This document shows positions 34,135 to 47,400 of a stretch of DNA of 64,000 nt, one piece after another. Within the stretch, counting starts at the first letter, position 1, and every line of letters starts with the position of its first letter. The position numbers and the translations under genes were made by a program. This DNA is from Blepharisma japonicum (taxonomy: Eukaryota > Ciliophora > Heterotrichea > Heterotrichida > Blepharismidae): the NCBI GenBank assembly GCA_949751835.1, contig CATKHK010000103.1:80726-144725 (forward strand), written 5' to 3'. The notes beneath the pieces are model-generated. The model searched no databases. It had not been told where the DNA came from and saw nothing but the letters and a program-made list of their open reading frames with translations.

Positions 34135-35580
34135 TTACAATAATTCACACCCTGAACACACTTGATGCTGATGCTCTCCACATGCATTCAAATGATCTAT
34201 AACTCCTTTAGCGTCTTCATGAAGTTTTCCTAAAATTCTAATCCTATGCCCTGTTTTCTCAATCCCAATTTGGTTTTTTATCATATCATCAGTAACAGGA
34301 TATCTTGAAAACATTTGCAAAATCATCATTTCTATGTCGTCAAATCCGCTTTCTTCAAAAATGCTTGTCAGATTTTCCAATTTTATAGAAATTAGTCATT
34401 CTTTTAATTTTTCATTATTTTTTGGAATATCTCCACAGTGTAGAGAAAAGGAGCTGCTATAGCTTGGCAATAAAAGCTTAGGGTCGAATAGTGCTTTATC
34501 AGTAATTCCTGCTTCCACGTCAAGCATCATTAAGAGTCGAAAAATGTGGCCAGGCTTGGTGATTCCGCTGCTTGCTAAAATTTCATAGGTGAGAGGCAAA
34601 GGAGTTTTCATTTGTTTAACTAAGCTTTCGAAATCGTCAAAACCAGATTTAATTAATACCTGATAATATTCTTCGAGTTTAATTTTTTCTAAAAATTGTT
34701 TAAATGTATTTGAAAAAATGGAAAAATTTTCTTCCTGTTCTTCTAAATTTTCGGAAACTTCATATAAACTTGATGCAGTTTCTTTAGAACGGATTCTATT
34801 GTAATCACTAGTCGGGATTTCTTTTGTATTGTAATTAGATTTATCTGATATAGGAGACTCATTAAAGTCGTCAATAGATAAATGAGTGTAATGTGAAAGC
34901 CTTGGAGTTCCTTGAAAGCTATAGATCGTGCTAGTTCTATCTTCATCACTGATCCTGCCTTCAGGGATACTGAATAGTGCTAAATCGCCTTCAAAACTGA
35001 TTTTGGAGCTAAACCCGTCAATGATATTTCTTAAAGTTGTGCTCCTTGATAAGTCTATGGGTAATTTTCCTTCGTGGTCAGCTATAAATTGGTCAGCTCC
35101 ATAGCTAAGCAAGATCCTCACACATTCAATTTGATCATATTCCGCAGCTATATGCAGAGAAGTTTTCCCATTATTATTAACAATATTAGGGTTTGCACCT
35201 TTACTCAATAAAAGCTCAACAATTCTTGCTTGACCTCTAAAAGTTGCTTGGTGTAACGCTGTTTCATTTTCATTTGTAAAAAGATTTGGGTTGGAGTTAT
35301 TTTCTAGCAGTAATTTAGCGATTTCAAATTCATTATTATCAGCTGCATGGTGTAGAGGCGTTTCCCCAATTTCATTAGGAATATTAGGATCTGCGCCTTT
35401 TTCTAATAGTAGTTTTACGATATCCGTTAATCCATACAGTAGTGCATGCCAAATAGGGGGAAGCTTGAGCTTGGAGTCTCTTTGATTTTTTATCGATTTT
35501 TGAATCTCAAGTATAGAATTGATTAGATCGTACTCATTTCTGCGACAAAGCTGGCAAAGCTCATCGATACTATAGTGCAT
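34135..35580 (-). CDS. Ankyrin-repeat protein with two SAM domains
   Basis: One TGA (Trp) at 34396 joins this into 481 aa. Ankyrin repeats occupy about residues 42-185, seen as repeated units such as GETPLHHAADNNEFEIAKLL, ETALHQATFRGQARIVELLL and KTSLHIAAEYDQ. A disordered Ser/Thr-rich linker follows. A SAM domain lies at about 285-350 (FLEKIKLEEYYQVLIKSGF, then GITKPGHIFRLLMML). A second SAM-like domain lies at about 396-455, starting with the TGA-encoded Trp (EWLISIKLENLTSIFEESGF, IEKTGHRIRILGKL). Ankyrin plus tandem SAM is the layout of ANKS scaffolds, which polymerise and organise signalling or ciliary complexes. The C-terminus is Cys/His-rich (CGEHQHQVCSGC) and could bind a metal. Confidence 0.88.
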
Positions 35581-35655
35581 TTCTATATATTAATTTTATT
35601 GAAATTTGAATAACATTTTTATGCAGTCTTAATTAAGAAAAATAGTCTGAATATT

Positions 35656-36141
35656 CTAAAACAGCTTACAATTGCACGCATCCCCAGTTGTTAAATCATG
35701 CTTCGATGATTTACTCATAGTTGTCTGATACTGCCTTAACTGTGCTGAAAATCCTGAATTTGGTGCTGTATCAGGGTGTTTTGCTTTGACGAATTCAAAA
35801 GCTTGGGTAAATCCACAGGGTTTTCTGTACATTAGATAGGCGATTGTTATTGTAGGAGCTCGAGAAACTCCATTACTACAATGGACTAGAACTCTACCTT
35901 TTTCGTGGTTTGCTTTGTCAATAAAATCATTGCATTCGTCAAAATGCTGAGAAATGTCACAAGAGCTGAGGTCAGCAATGTTTATTGATTTGCATTGAAA
36001 TTCCTCAGGATTACAAGGAGCCATTCCATCTCCTATGGTAAGAATATGGGTTATTTTGTGATGCTGAAGAAGCACGATATTTGAAGCAGCGTTATAGTCT
36101 CCAAGGTATAAATAATTTGTAACTTTGCTGAAAGAATACAT
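35656..36141 (-). CDS. Atypical dual-specificity phosphatase
   Basis: This 161-aa protein is a compact DSP domain. The active-site loop is VHCSNGVSRAPT, with Cys88 and Arg94 in HCx5R, and Asp57 in NIADLSS is the probable general acid. SRAPT followed by AYLMY is the usual recognition motif. It would dephosphorylate phosphotyrosine and phosphoserine/threonine. The tail ends CNCKLF; the last four residues (CKLF) form a possible CaaX box, so membrane attachment by prenylation is plausible but unproven. No extra domain is present and no intron or TGA is required. Confidence 0.9.
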   Translation of the reverse strand: MYSFSKVTNYLYLGDYNAASNIVLLQHHKITHILTIGDGMAPCNPEEFQCKSINIADLSSCDISQHFDECNDFIDKANHEKGRVLVHCSNGVSRAPTITIAYLMYRKPCGFTQAFEFVKAKHPDTAPNSGFSAQLRQYQTTMSKSSKHDLTTGDACNCKLF

Positions 36142-36685
36142 CAGTTAATTATTATTTAACATATAAAAATGATATTTTATATGTGAGTTTATCAGATTTA
36201 TATTGGAAATATTTATAAGCTAGAAGAATTATTATAACACCACTATAAGTAATTATAAAATCAAAAATTTTAGCAATTAGATGCTTTAAAAATGAAAAAA
36301 ATTAAATAGAAAATTAAGGAGATTGCAGACAATAAACTAAAAGCAGTAATAGCTTTTAACAATTTAAATTAAAAGTAAAGACATTTTTATAAAATTAATT
36401 ATAATTAATGGGATCTAAATCTATTCAAATATGAGATGAATAGATAGATTGCTATAAAATAAAATATATAGATTAGCCCAAATCCAAATTAATAAAATCA
36501 TGCGAAAATTAAAATTTTGACTAATCAAAGTCATAAATGACAGAAAAAATTTAATATATTATAAAAAACTCTCAAAAAATTGATGCTTTATTGAGTCTGC
36601 AATATATTAGCCCAATATGTAAGCTTTATTGTTAAATATTAGCCTAACTTTAAAGAGGGTGCGAATTATAGAATTTTATACAAAA
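36142..36685. other. Intergenic region, partly duplicated upstream flank
   Basis: No gene is seen. Its last 150 nt share short blocks with the flank before 40235 (actaatcaaag…ataaatgacag; gtgc-gaattatagaat), so the duplication unit of the coiled-coil array includes upstream DNA. Confidence 0.5.
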
Positions 36686-38899
36686 ATGGAATTTCTAAAA
36701 TGCTATGAGCCAGGCTGCGAGTTTGAGGTTGAGTATGTTTGCCGATGCACTTCACCAGGTGTCAATTCATGCGAATTGCACTTTATAAAGCATTTTAAAA
36801 CTTTTAGAGGGACTCATATTCATGAATCTTTATTCTTCCAACCATATGAAGGAACAAAAGAAGCGATTCTGATATCCCTTTCAAAAGAAAAGTTAAAAAG
36901 AGATAAGAAGAAGAAAAAATTAATAGCTGTTTTTAGCAATAACGTTAGCGGCTCTAAAAGCAAGCTTAGTGAGCTTTTGAATAAGTTAGAATTAGAAACA
37001 GCAGAAATAAATGATTTTTATGAAAAGATTTCTAATATACAAAAAATATCAAAATTTGAGCAAGATCCAGTTATAAACATTTTGTCTTTAAACGCCGAAA
37101 TGGCAATTGAAAAAATTAAAACAATAATCCCAGACAGCTCAGATGATTATAATAAAGCAAAATTGTTTTATGAAGCAAATCAAGAAATTTGTGAAAAAAT
37201 TGAATCTCTAATTAAAGAAAAACTTGAAATTTCTCTAAAAAGTGCACTCCTTAGTATAGAAGAGCAAAATAGGATTTGCAATTTAAGGAATAATGAAGTA
37301 GAAAAACTTAAGAATGCTATATTTGATTTAAATGATGATATTCAAGCCAACGCAGAGAAACTTAAAAATTGCAAGCAAGAATTAAAGCTCCAAAGAGATA
37401 ATGATGAAAACCTTCTTGCTAAACAGAATAATGAAATGGGGAAGAGATTGGAAGAACAAATAACGGAAAAGTTATCAGAGGAAATAAAAGGAAATATTTC
37501 AGAGTTAATAAGAGAGTCTGAGAAGACCAATAGAGAAATTGAAGTTCTTAAACAAGAAATAGGACTCCAAAAACAGAGCAGTACTTTATTGCTTAAAATA
37601 GACAAAAAAGCCGAAGAGCATGATAGAATAATAAATAAACAGAATAGCGATTTAACGAAGCTTACGAATTCTACCCCAGATCTGATAAAGAATATGAAAT
37701 CTTTACAAGAGTGAAAGCAACAAATAGAGCTTAATAAAACAAATGAGGCGAATATGACGAAATCTCAGCTTAAAAACTTAGAAGAAAAATTTGAGCAGCA
37801 AAGCAAACTAATTGATGAAACAAATCATAAATTAGCTGAGGCAAAAGAGTTTTATACCAGTCTAAGAGATGATGCAGAAAAATTCAAGGTTACATTTTTA
37901 GTTTTACAAGGTGATTTTCAAAATATTGCAAGAGAACATGAAAATTGTAAGCAAGAAGAAAAGCTCCAAAGAGAAAACGATAAGAACTTTCTTGTTAACC
38001 AGATTAATGAAATAAAGAAGAAATTGGAAGAGCAAATAAAACTTAACTCAACGGAAAAGTTATCAAAAGAAATAAAAGGAAATATTTCAGAGATAATGAG
38101 AGAGGCTGAGAAGACAAATAAAAAAATTGAAGATCTTAAACAAGAAATAAAAAAGAATGATACTTTATTACTTAAAATAGACAAAAAAGCAGAAGAGCAT
38201 GATAAAATAATAAATTCACAGAATAGTGATTTAACGGTGCTTATGAATTCTAATTCAGATCTGATAAAGAATATGAAATACTTCGAAGAGTGAAAGCAAG
38301 AATTCGAGCTTAATAAAATAAATGAGGCTAATATGGTGAATTTTCAGTTTAAAAACTTACAAGAAATATTTGCGCAGCAAAGCAAAATAATTAACGAAAA
38401 TAATCATCAACTAGTTGAAGCAAAAGCACTTATTATCGGTCTAAAAGGTGATGCAGAAAAATTTAAGGATACTACTGAAAAGGAGCTTAAAAATTACAAG
38501 CAAGAAGTAACGCTCCGAAGCCAAAATGATAAAAACTTTCTTGTTATTCAGATTAATGAAATAAAGAAGGGATTGGAAGAAGAAGCAAAACTTAAAGAAA
38601 TAAGTATTTCAAAGTTAATAAGTGAGGCTGATAAGACCAATAAAGAAATTGAAGCTCTTAAAAACGAAATAGCATTTGAAAAGGAGAACGGCACTTTATT
38701 GCTTAAAATAAAGAAAAAAACTGAAGATTATGATAGAATCATAAATTTACAGAATGGTGATATAATGCGGCATAAAAATTCTATTTTAGATCTGGTAAAG
38801 AATATGCAAAACTTTGAAGAGTGAAAAAAGGAAATCGAACTTTATAAAGCAAATGAGGAGAATTTGAAATCTCAGCGTAATAAATGAAAATGATTTTAA
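36686..38899 (+). CDS. Coiled-coil repeat protein, array copy A (lacks the kelch region)
   Basis: Reading TGA as Trp gives one 737-aa frame from ATG 36686 to TAA 38899. The N-terminus has a B-box-like Cys/His cluster (CYEPGCEFEVEYVCRC, CELHFIKH, then GTHIHESLF). A helical segment follows, then about three coiled-coil repeats of roughly 190 residues, each ending in a single Trp encoded by TGA (…MKSLQEW, …MKYFEEW, …MQNFEEW). After the third repeat the frame ends with KSQRNKWKWF. The kelch-like half present in copies B and C is missing, so this copy is 3'-truncated. The frame is otherwise undamaged. Probable cytoskeletal or scaffold protein; function unknown. Confidence 0.7.
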
Positions 38900-40234
38900 T
38901 AAAAATAATTTTCAAGTCTGAATAGGCTTTTAATAGCTTTTAAGTGTGCAAGCTTCCACGCTTAATTAGATTGAATAGGGTAATTATCTTGAAATTAAGT
39001 ACTTGGAAGTTCTTAGCAGTTATATTAAAGGTATGCTTTCAGCTGCCTAGCAGAATGGTGCTGAAGTTTCAAAAGGATATTGTTGGTATCTTCATTTTCA
39101 GGCATAGGAAGCAGTCTTACTATCTGAATGCAAATCGACTAATGTTGGGATAGATTTTTGACTTGAAGCCCATCACAATTCGTTTATCCCTAATATACAG
39201 CTCCACCATTTTAATGCATAATGAAAAGAGTAAGAAAGAGTAGAAAAATAAAAAATAAGCTATAATTTTAATAGCATTGCTATTGTGTGGTCATATGATG
39301 CACTTATTTATCTAATTATTAAGTCTAATCAAGCTTTTATGTAGCAGTTTTGCAGAGAAAAAAGTTATTGATTTTTACCAGCTAAAAAAGAAAAATAGTT
39401 GCTTTGTAGAGGCATACAAATAATAAATTTAAAAATTTTCAGTCATTTTCTGTGAATCCAAAAAAGATGAGCAAGAACAGCGTTTTCCCAATTAGAGTTT
39501 TTATTTATTATTAATAAGCTAGAGACTAAACTAGGTGATCTACCGCAGTTTTCTAATATATACCAAGCAAACAGACATCCGATTTTGCTGCCTAGTGAAA
39601 TAATAATAATAATAAATTATGGCTTGTCGTCCATTTAAATTGGACCAAGATTATCAAGTTTTAGCAATTTCTCATAAAAAAGCCTGATTCTTCTATTACT
39701 TCAACCTTGTCTTCACATTTTAATTTCATAGCCTATTCATATATCCAACTGCATAGAATTATTTCCCTTAGAGACATCTTATCGAAATCTTCTTGCAATA
39801 ATTCCTTCAAACCAATTTAATTAGTTTAACAATTCCAAATGAATAATCCAGCTATTTTTGAAGATATGAAATTAAGGCAATTACATCCTAGAGCCTGAAT
39901 CATGATGAATTCTTCTTTACAAATATTTTAATTTTTGAATAAATTCAATCTAAATTGCTGAGTTTAGATATAAAGCGAATATAAATTTGATTTAAGAGTA
40001 ATGAAAGAATGTAATTTTTTACTAATCAAAGAGATAAATAGCGAATACATTTAGCAAATTATAAAATCTAAAAAATTAATATTTAAATATAGTTATAATC
40101 TTGAATTCGAACCTATCAAAAATATTAAAATCTGGAGCAAATGTGTCTGCATATATTTAGTGAAATAAGTATGCTTATGCTGTTTAATTTAAACTAATTT
40201 TAAAATAGAGTGCAGAATTATAGAATCATATAAA
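38900..40234. other. Spacer between array copies A and B
   Basis: No intact gene. Between about 39030 and 39220 a broken, coding-like stretch (fragments such as EAHHNSFIPNIQLHHFNA in one frame) suggests a relic, but I could not align it to the missing kelch part of copy A. The rest is AT-rich. Confidence 0.45.
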
Positions 40235-43200
40235 ATGGAGGTTAGAAAATGCAATGAACATGGCTGCGAGCTTGAAGTCGAGTATGTTTGCCGATGCACT
40301 TCTCCATATACCTACTCATGTGAATTGCACTTCATAAAGCATTGCAAAACTTCAAGAGGAACTCATACCAATGAATCTTTATTCTTACAACCATTTGAAG
40401 GAACAAAAGAAGCGATTTTAACGCTTTTTTCAAAAGAAATGTCAAAAAAAGATAAGATAAAGAAAAAACTAATTACTTTTTTTAGCCAGAATCTAAGCAA
40501 CTCGAAAAGCAATCTTAATGAGATATTAGATAAACTAGATTTAGAAATAGCAGAAATAAACGACTGTTGTGAGAAGATTTCTAATATACAAAAAATATCA
40601 AAATTTGAGCAAGATCCAATTATAAATCTTTTATCTTTTGATCCCGAAATGGCTCTTGAAAAAGCTAAAACAATGATTCCTACAAGCTCAGATTCTTATA
40701 ATAATGCAAAATTGTTTTATGAAGCAAATCAAGATATTGGTGAAAAAATTGAATCTTTAATTAAAGAAAAGCTTGAAATTTCTCTAGAAAGTTTATTCCT
40801 TAACATAGAAGAGCAAAATAGGCTTAGCTATATAAGGAATAATGAAGCAGAGAAATTCAAGGATGCTATTTTCGATTTAAAAGGTGATATTAAAGCCAGT
40901 GCAGGGGAACTTGAAAATTACAAACAAGAAATAATTCTCCAAAGAGAAAATGATAAAAACTTTTTTGTTAGCCAGATTAATGAAATGAGGAAGAAATTGG
41001 AAGAACAAGTAATGGAAAAGCTATCAGAACTTCAAAAGAAGAACGATACTTTATTGATTAAAATAGACGAAAAAGATAGAATCATAGATTCACAGAATAG
41101 TGATTTATCAGGGCTAACGAAATCTATTTCAGATCTGATAAAGAATATGAAATCCTTCGAAGAGTGAAAGCAAAAAATAGAGCTTAAAACAATAAATGAA
41201 GAAAATATGACGAAATCTCAGTTTAAAAGCTTAGAAGAAAGATTTGAGCAACAGAGCAAAATAATTGATGAAGCAAATCATCAATTAGCTGAAGTAAAAG
41301 AGTTTTATACTAGTCTAAGAGATGACGCAGAAACATTCAAGGATACATTTTTAGAATTACAAGGTGATTTTCAAAACATTGCAAGAGAGCATGAAAATTG
41401 TAAGCAAGAAGAAAAGCTCCAAAGAGAAAACGATAAGAACTTTCTTGTTAACCAGATTAATGAAATAAGGAAGAAATTGGAAGAGCAAATAAAACTTAAC
41501 TCAACGGAAAAGCTATCAGAAGAAATAAAAGGAAATATTTCAGGATTGATGAGGGAGGTTGAGAAGACAAATAAAAAAATTGAAGATCTTAAACAAGAAA
41601 TAGAAAAGAATGATACTTTATTGCTTAAAATAAACAAAAAAGCAGAAGAGCATGATAAAATAATAAATTCACAGAATAGTGATTTAACAGGGCTTACGAA
41701 ATCTATTTCAGATCTAATAGAGAATATGAAATCTTTCGAAGCCTGAAAGCAAGAAATAGAGCGTAATAAAATAAATGGGGCAAATATGGAGAAATCTCAG
41801 CTTAAAAACTTAGAAGAAAGATTTGAGCAACAAAGCAAAATAAATGATGAAAATAATCGTCATTTTGCTGAAGCAAAAGAATTTATTACAGGTCTAAGAG
41901 ATGACGCAGAAAAATTCAAGGATGCCACAAAGGAGTTTGAAAATTACAAGCAAGAAGCAAAGCTCCAAAGTCAAAATGATAAGAACTTTCTTGCCAGTCA
42001 GATTAATGAAATAAAGAAGGGATTAGAAGAGCTTGCAAAACTTAACTCAACGGAAAAGTTATCAAAAGAAATAAAAGGATGTATTTCAGAGTTAATGAGA
42101 AGAGCTGATAAGGCCAATGAAGAAATTGAAGCTCTTAAGCAAGAAATAGGAAATGAAAAAAAGAACGGTCCTTTATTGCTTAAAATAGACCAAAAAACTG
42201 AAGAGTATGATAAAATAATAAACTCGCAGAATAGTGATTTAATGGGTCTTAAAAAATCGATTTCAGATTTGATAAATAATATAAAAAGCTTTGAAGTTTG
42301 AAAACAAGAAATCGAGCTTAATAAAGCAAATGAGGTGAATATCACGAAATCTCAGCTTAAGAACTTAGAAGAAAGATTTGAGCAGCAAAGCAAAATGATT
42401 GATGAAAAGAATAATCAATTAGCTGAAGCAAAAGAGTTTATTACTGGTATAAGAGCTGATGCAGAGAAATCCAAGAATGCGATTTTAGATTTAAGCAATA
42501 ACTTTCAAAGTATCACAATGAAACATGAAAATTACGAGCAAGAAGTTAAGAATCAAATGATAAATGATAAGAATTTTCTTGTTGACCAGATTAATGAAAT
42601 GAAAAGCAGATTCGATGAGAAAGTAAACCTTATAGAAAAGTTATCAAAAGAAATAAAAGGAAATATTTCAGATTTTGAAAAAACAAATAAAAAAATTGAA
42701 GATCTTAAACAAGAAATAGGACTTAAAATAGAAAAAAAAGCAGAAGAGAATAATAAAATGATAAATTCGCACAATAGTGATTTAAAGAGGCTTAAGAATT
42801 CTATTTCAGATCTGATAAAGGACATGAAAAGCTTTGATCAGTGAAAGCAAGAAATAGAACTTAATATGGCGAAATCTCAGCTTAAGAACTTAGAAGAAAG
42901 ATTTGAGCAGCAATGCAAAATGATTGATGAAAAATATAATCAATTAACTGAAGCAAAAGAGGTTATTGCCGGCCTAATAGATGATGCAAAAAAGAATAAG
43001 AGTGATCTTGAAACTTGAAAGAAAGAAATAGAGCGGAAAATGAAAATAAATATTGACACAAGTTTAGTTGAGAATCAGCTTAAAATTATCATTGCAGAAT
43101 CTAATAAAAGGGCTACTTCAAATCTCAATATACCAGTGCAGTCTAAAATTGATCTTAACCGAATTGTTGAAAACAAAGTATCACCTCCTGGAGGATTAAA

Positions 43201-44104
43201 AGCTAAAACTTCTAAACTTTTAAGCCAAGCTGTTAACTCAGATGTAGAAATAGATTTCAGAAAAACAGTCTCATTATATGAAAATGAGCAAAAGGAAGCC
43301 TTAATATCTGACCCGCTGCTTGCTCAAGATTATCAAAACTATGTAAATGCTTATCGTCTGAAAACATCTCTTATTTTTATAAAAAGAAATAATATATGTA
43401 CTTATTGTACTGAAACAGAAAGAGAATATATGAATCCAATTAATATCTCTGAAAAGCTAAATGTTGGCAGTTGCATAACCCAGCTTCCAAATGGCGATTT
43501 ATTCTGCTTTGGCAAGGATTCACCGCCTAGTGGCATAGCATTGATAGTTGATAGAAACTGTACTCTTCAATTGCTACCTCCTGGAACTTCTTGTGCATTT
43601 TCGTCAGCTACCTATTTTGACTCAAAAATTTACTGCTTTGGAGGAATCCAAAATGGTCCTTTAACTTTAGCAGATAAATTTGATTTAAATACAAAAATGT
43701 GAATCAGATTAAAATCTATGCCAGAAGCTGACTCGTATTGTCATTGTATTGTTTTTAATAGAGTAATTTTAATTTGTGGGAGCATCAATGCGAATATTTT
43801 GAGTTACTCAATTGACTCAGATACTTATACAAAAATTCCTTTTGAATTTTCTCCAAGAAAAAGAAAAATTTTAATAGATGCTGGAAGACTGTATTTGATA
43901 GAATTCGGTGGTAAAATCTATGAAAGCGAAGCAGGAGACTATTATATGTGGAGACAAATAGGAGACTCAGGAATTAGCGACAATTGTCCTGCACAAGTGT
44001 ATCAGTCGTATAATAAAGAAGCAATATATATAGCTGCTAATTTTTCGAATGAAAAATATTATAAATTCGATTTGAAGCTAAAACAAATGATTCTGATCCA
44101 ATAA
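40235..44104 (+). CDS. B-box-like / coiled-coil repeat / kelch protein, array copy B (complete)
   Basis: A single frame with six or more TGA read as Trp gives 1289 aa. Layout: Cys/His cluster at residues 1-45 (CNEHGCELEVEYVCRC, CELHFIKHCK, GTHTNESLF); helical segment to about 210; four to five coiled-coil repeats of about 183-193 residues to about 935; then a kelch-like propeller. The repeat consensus includes SQLKNLEERFEQQSK, LQRENDKNFLVNQINE and EEHDKIINSQNSDL. Propeller motifs include SATYFDSKIYCFGG, VILICGS and AGRLYLIEFGGKIYESE. A Cys/His N-terminus, long coiled coil and C-terminal propeller resemble TRIM-like scaffolds, but the ring is absent. I infer a cytoskeletal or signalling scaffold; function unknown. 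Confidence 0.75.
41207..42999 (+). repeat. Internal coiled-coil repeats of copy B (about 550-580 nt each)
   Basis: Units begin at 41207, 41786 and 42335, with a partial unit near 42866. Each begins with a block such as aaatctcagcttaaaaactt and ends with gaagcctgaaag-like sequence containing the TGA codon. The same units recur in copy A (37754, 38333) and copy C (45089, 45671, 46226, about 46808). Steps of 579, 549 and 531 nt show small in-frame length changes, never frameshifts. Confidence 0.8.
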
Positions 44105-44461
44105 AAGAAAAAGTCATTCGATAATTATAATTTTAGTAATAAAATGTGTATTCCTCAACACTCTAAATCTTATATTTTCTGCATTATATAGATTCTTGCC
44201 GAATGCTCTTTACTTAATAGACTTTAGCATGTCATCATTTTTGGTTCAACGAGTTATTTTTAAAACAATTAACAGGATCTATACCGTGAGCATATGTCTT
44301 AGCTTTAATATTAATTATTGTTATTATTAAATTTCGATTATCACTTTCGGAAAGAAGGTCAACTTTTTTTTAATCCACTCTTCAATATTTGGTTTCTTTT
44401 ATCAAAAATATCAAAATATGAACAAGATCCAATTATAAATCTTTTATCTTTAAATCCCGAA

Positions 44462-47400
44462 ATGGCTCTTGAAAAATTTAAAACAATAATCCCAGTTAAC
44501 TCAGAATCTTATAATAATGCAAAATTGTTTTATGAAGTCAATCAAGAAATTGATGAAAAAATTGAATCTCGAATTAAAGAAAAGCTTGAAATTTCTCTAA
44601 AAAGTACGCTCCTTAGCATAGAAAGGCAAAATAGAAGGAATAATGAAGAAGAAAAATTTAAGGATGCTATTTTAGGTTTAAAAGCTGAAATTCAAAATAC
44701 CACAAGGGAGCTTGAAAATTATAAGCAAGACGTAAAGCTCCAAAGAGAAAGTGATAAGAACTTTCTTGCCAGCAATATCAATGAAACAAGGAAGAGATTT
44801 GAAGAACAACTAGAACTTAACTTTATAGGGTTATCAGAGCTTTTTCGAGAATCTGAGAATAAAAATAGAGAAATTGAAGCTCTTAGACAAGAAATGGAAC
44901 TCCAAAAGAAGAATAGTACTTTATTACTTAAAATAGAAAAAAAAGCCGAAGAGTATGATAAAATAATAAATTCGCAGAGTAGCGATCTAATGGGGCTTAA
45001 AAATTCTATTTCTGATCTGATAAAGAATATAAAATCCTTCGAAGATTGAAAGCAAGAAATAGAGCTTAATAAAGCAAATCAGGCAAATATGATGATATCC
45101 CAGCTTAAAAACTTAGAAGAAAGACTTGGCCAGCAAAGCAAAAAAAATGATGAAATGAATAATCAATTAGCTGAAGCAAAGGAATTTTATACCGGCCTAA
45201 GAGATGACGCAGAAAAATTCAAGGATACAATTTTAGATTTAAAATGTGACTTTCAAAATGTTGCAAGGGAACATGAAAATTGCAAGCAAGAAGTAAAGCT
45301 CCAAAGGGAAAATGATAAGAACTTTCTTGTTAACCAGATTGATGAAATAAAGAAGAGATTGAAAGAACTACTAGAATTTAACTCTATAGAAAAGCTATCA
45401 GAAAAATTAAAAGGAAATATTTCAGAGTTAATGAGAGAGGATGAGAAGACTAATAAAAAAATTGAAGATCTTAAACAAGAAATAGAAAAGGAGAATAATA
45501 CTTTATTGCTTAAAATAGACAAAAAAGAAGAAGAGCATGATAAAATAATAAATTCACAGAATAGTGATTTAACAGGGCTTAAGAATTCTGTATCAGGTCT
45601 GATGGAAAATATGAAGAGCTTTGAGCAGTGAAAGCAAGAAATAGAACTTAATAAAATAAATGAGGCAAATATGGTGAAATCTCAGCTTAAAAACTTAGAA
45701 GAAAGATTTGAGCAGCAAATAAAAATAAATGAGGAAAATAATCATCAGTTAAAGGAAGCAAAAGAGTTTATTGCAGGTCTAATAGATGATGCAGAAAAAT
45801 TCAAGGATACCACAAAGGAGTTTAAAAATTACAAGCAAGAAGTAAAGTTTCAAAGTCAAAGTGATAAGAACTTTCTTTCTAGTCAAATTAATGAAATAAA
45901 GAAGAGATTGGAAGAGCAAGCAAAACTTAACTCTATGGAAAAGTTTAAAATAAAAATAGAAGGAAGTGTTGCAGAGTTAATAAGAGGGGCTGATAAGACT
46001 AATGAACTAATTGAAGCTCTTAAACAAGAAATAGGACTCCAAAAGAAGAACGATACTTTATTTCTTAAAATAGTCAAAAAAACTGAAGAACATGATAAAA
46101 TAATAAATTCGCAGAATAGTGATTTAATGGGGCTTAAAAATTCTACTTCAGATATGATAAAGAATATAGAAAGCTTTGAAGATTGAAAAAAAGAAATCGA
46201 GCTTAATAAAGCAAATGAGGCGAATATGACGAAATCTCAGCTTAAAAACTTAGAAGAAAGATTTGAGCAGCAATGCAAAATGATAGATGAAAAGAATAAT
46301 CAATTAGCTGAAGCAAAAGAGTTTATTATTGGTCTAAGAGCTGATGCAGAGAAATCCAAAAATGCTATTTTAGATTTAAGCAATAGCTTTCAAAATATCG
46401 CAAGGAAACATGAAAATTATGAGCAAGAAGTTAAGGTCCAAAGGGAAAGCGATAAGAACTTTCTTGTTGGCCAGATTAATGTAGTGAAGAGCAGATTCGA
46501 TGAGAAAGTAAACCCTATAGAAAAGTTATCAAAAGAAATAAAAGGGAATATTTCAGAGTTAATGAGAAGGGCTGAAAAGACAAATAGAGAAATTGAAGCT
46601 CTTAAACAAGAAATAGGATTCCATAAGAAGAACAGTACGTTATTGCTTAAAATAGAAAAAAACGCAGAAGAGCATTATAAAATCATAAATTCGCAAAGTA
46701 GTGAATTAGCGGGGCTTACGAATTCTGTTTCAGATCTGATAAAGAATATGAAAAGTTTTGAAGATTGAAACCAAGAAATAGAGCTTAATAAATCAAATGA
46801 ATTGAATGTGGTCAAATCTGAGCTTAAAAACTTAGAAGAAAGATTTGAACATCAAAGCAAAATGATTGATGAAAAATATAATCAATTAGCTGAACTAAAA
46901 GAGTTTATTACCGGCCTAAGAGATGATGTAGAAAAGAATAAGAGTGATCTTGAAACTTGAAAGAAAGAAATAGAGCGGAAAATGAAAATCAATATTGACA
47001 CAAGTTTAGTTGAGAATCAGCTTAAAATCATCATTGCAGAATCTAATAAAAGAATTATTTCAAATCTCAATATGCCGGTACAAGCTAAAAATGAACTTAA
47101 CCAAACTGTTGAAAATAAAGATTCATCTCCTGAAGGATTGAAAGCTAAAACTTCTAAACTTTTAAGCCAAACTTTTAACTTAGACGTAGAAAAAGATTTC
47201 AGAAATACAGTCACATTATATGAAAACGAGCAAAAAGAAGCCTTAAGTTCTGACCCGCAACTAGCTCAGGATTACAAAGACTACGTAAATGCTTATCGTC
47301 TGAAAACATCTATTTTTCTTATAAATAAAAATGAAACTGGATCTGATTTATATATTTATGGCACTGAAACAGAAACAGAGAAAGTGAATGTGCTGACTAT

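Noticed and set aside
40100-40120. tRNA T-arm-like motif (gaattcgaacc)
   Set aside because: No acceptor stem or anticodon arm can be formed around it.
37342-46077. Repeated minus-strand Ser/Phe-rich open frames in the coiled-coil array
   Set aside because: All are shadows of the coiled-coil repeats; they recur only because the sense repeats recur.
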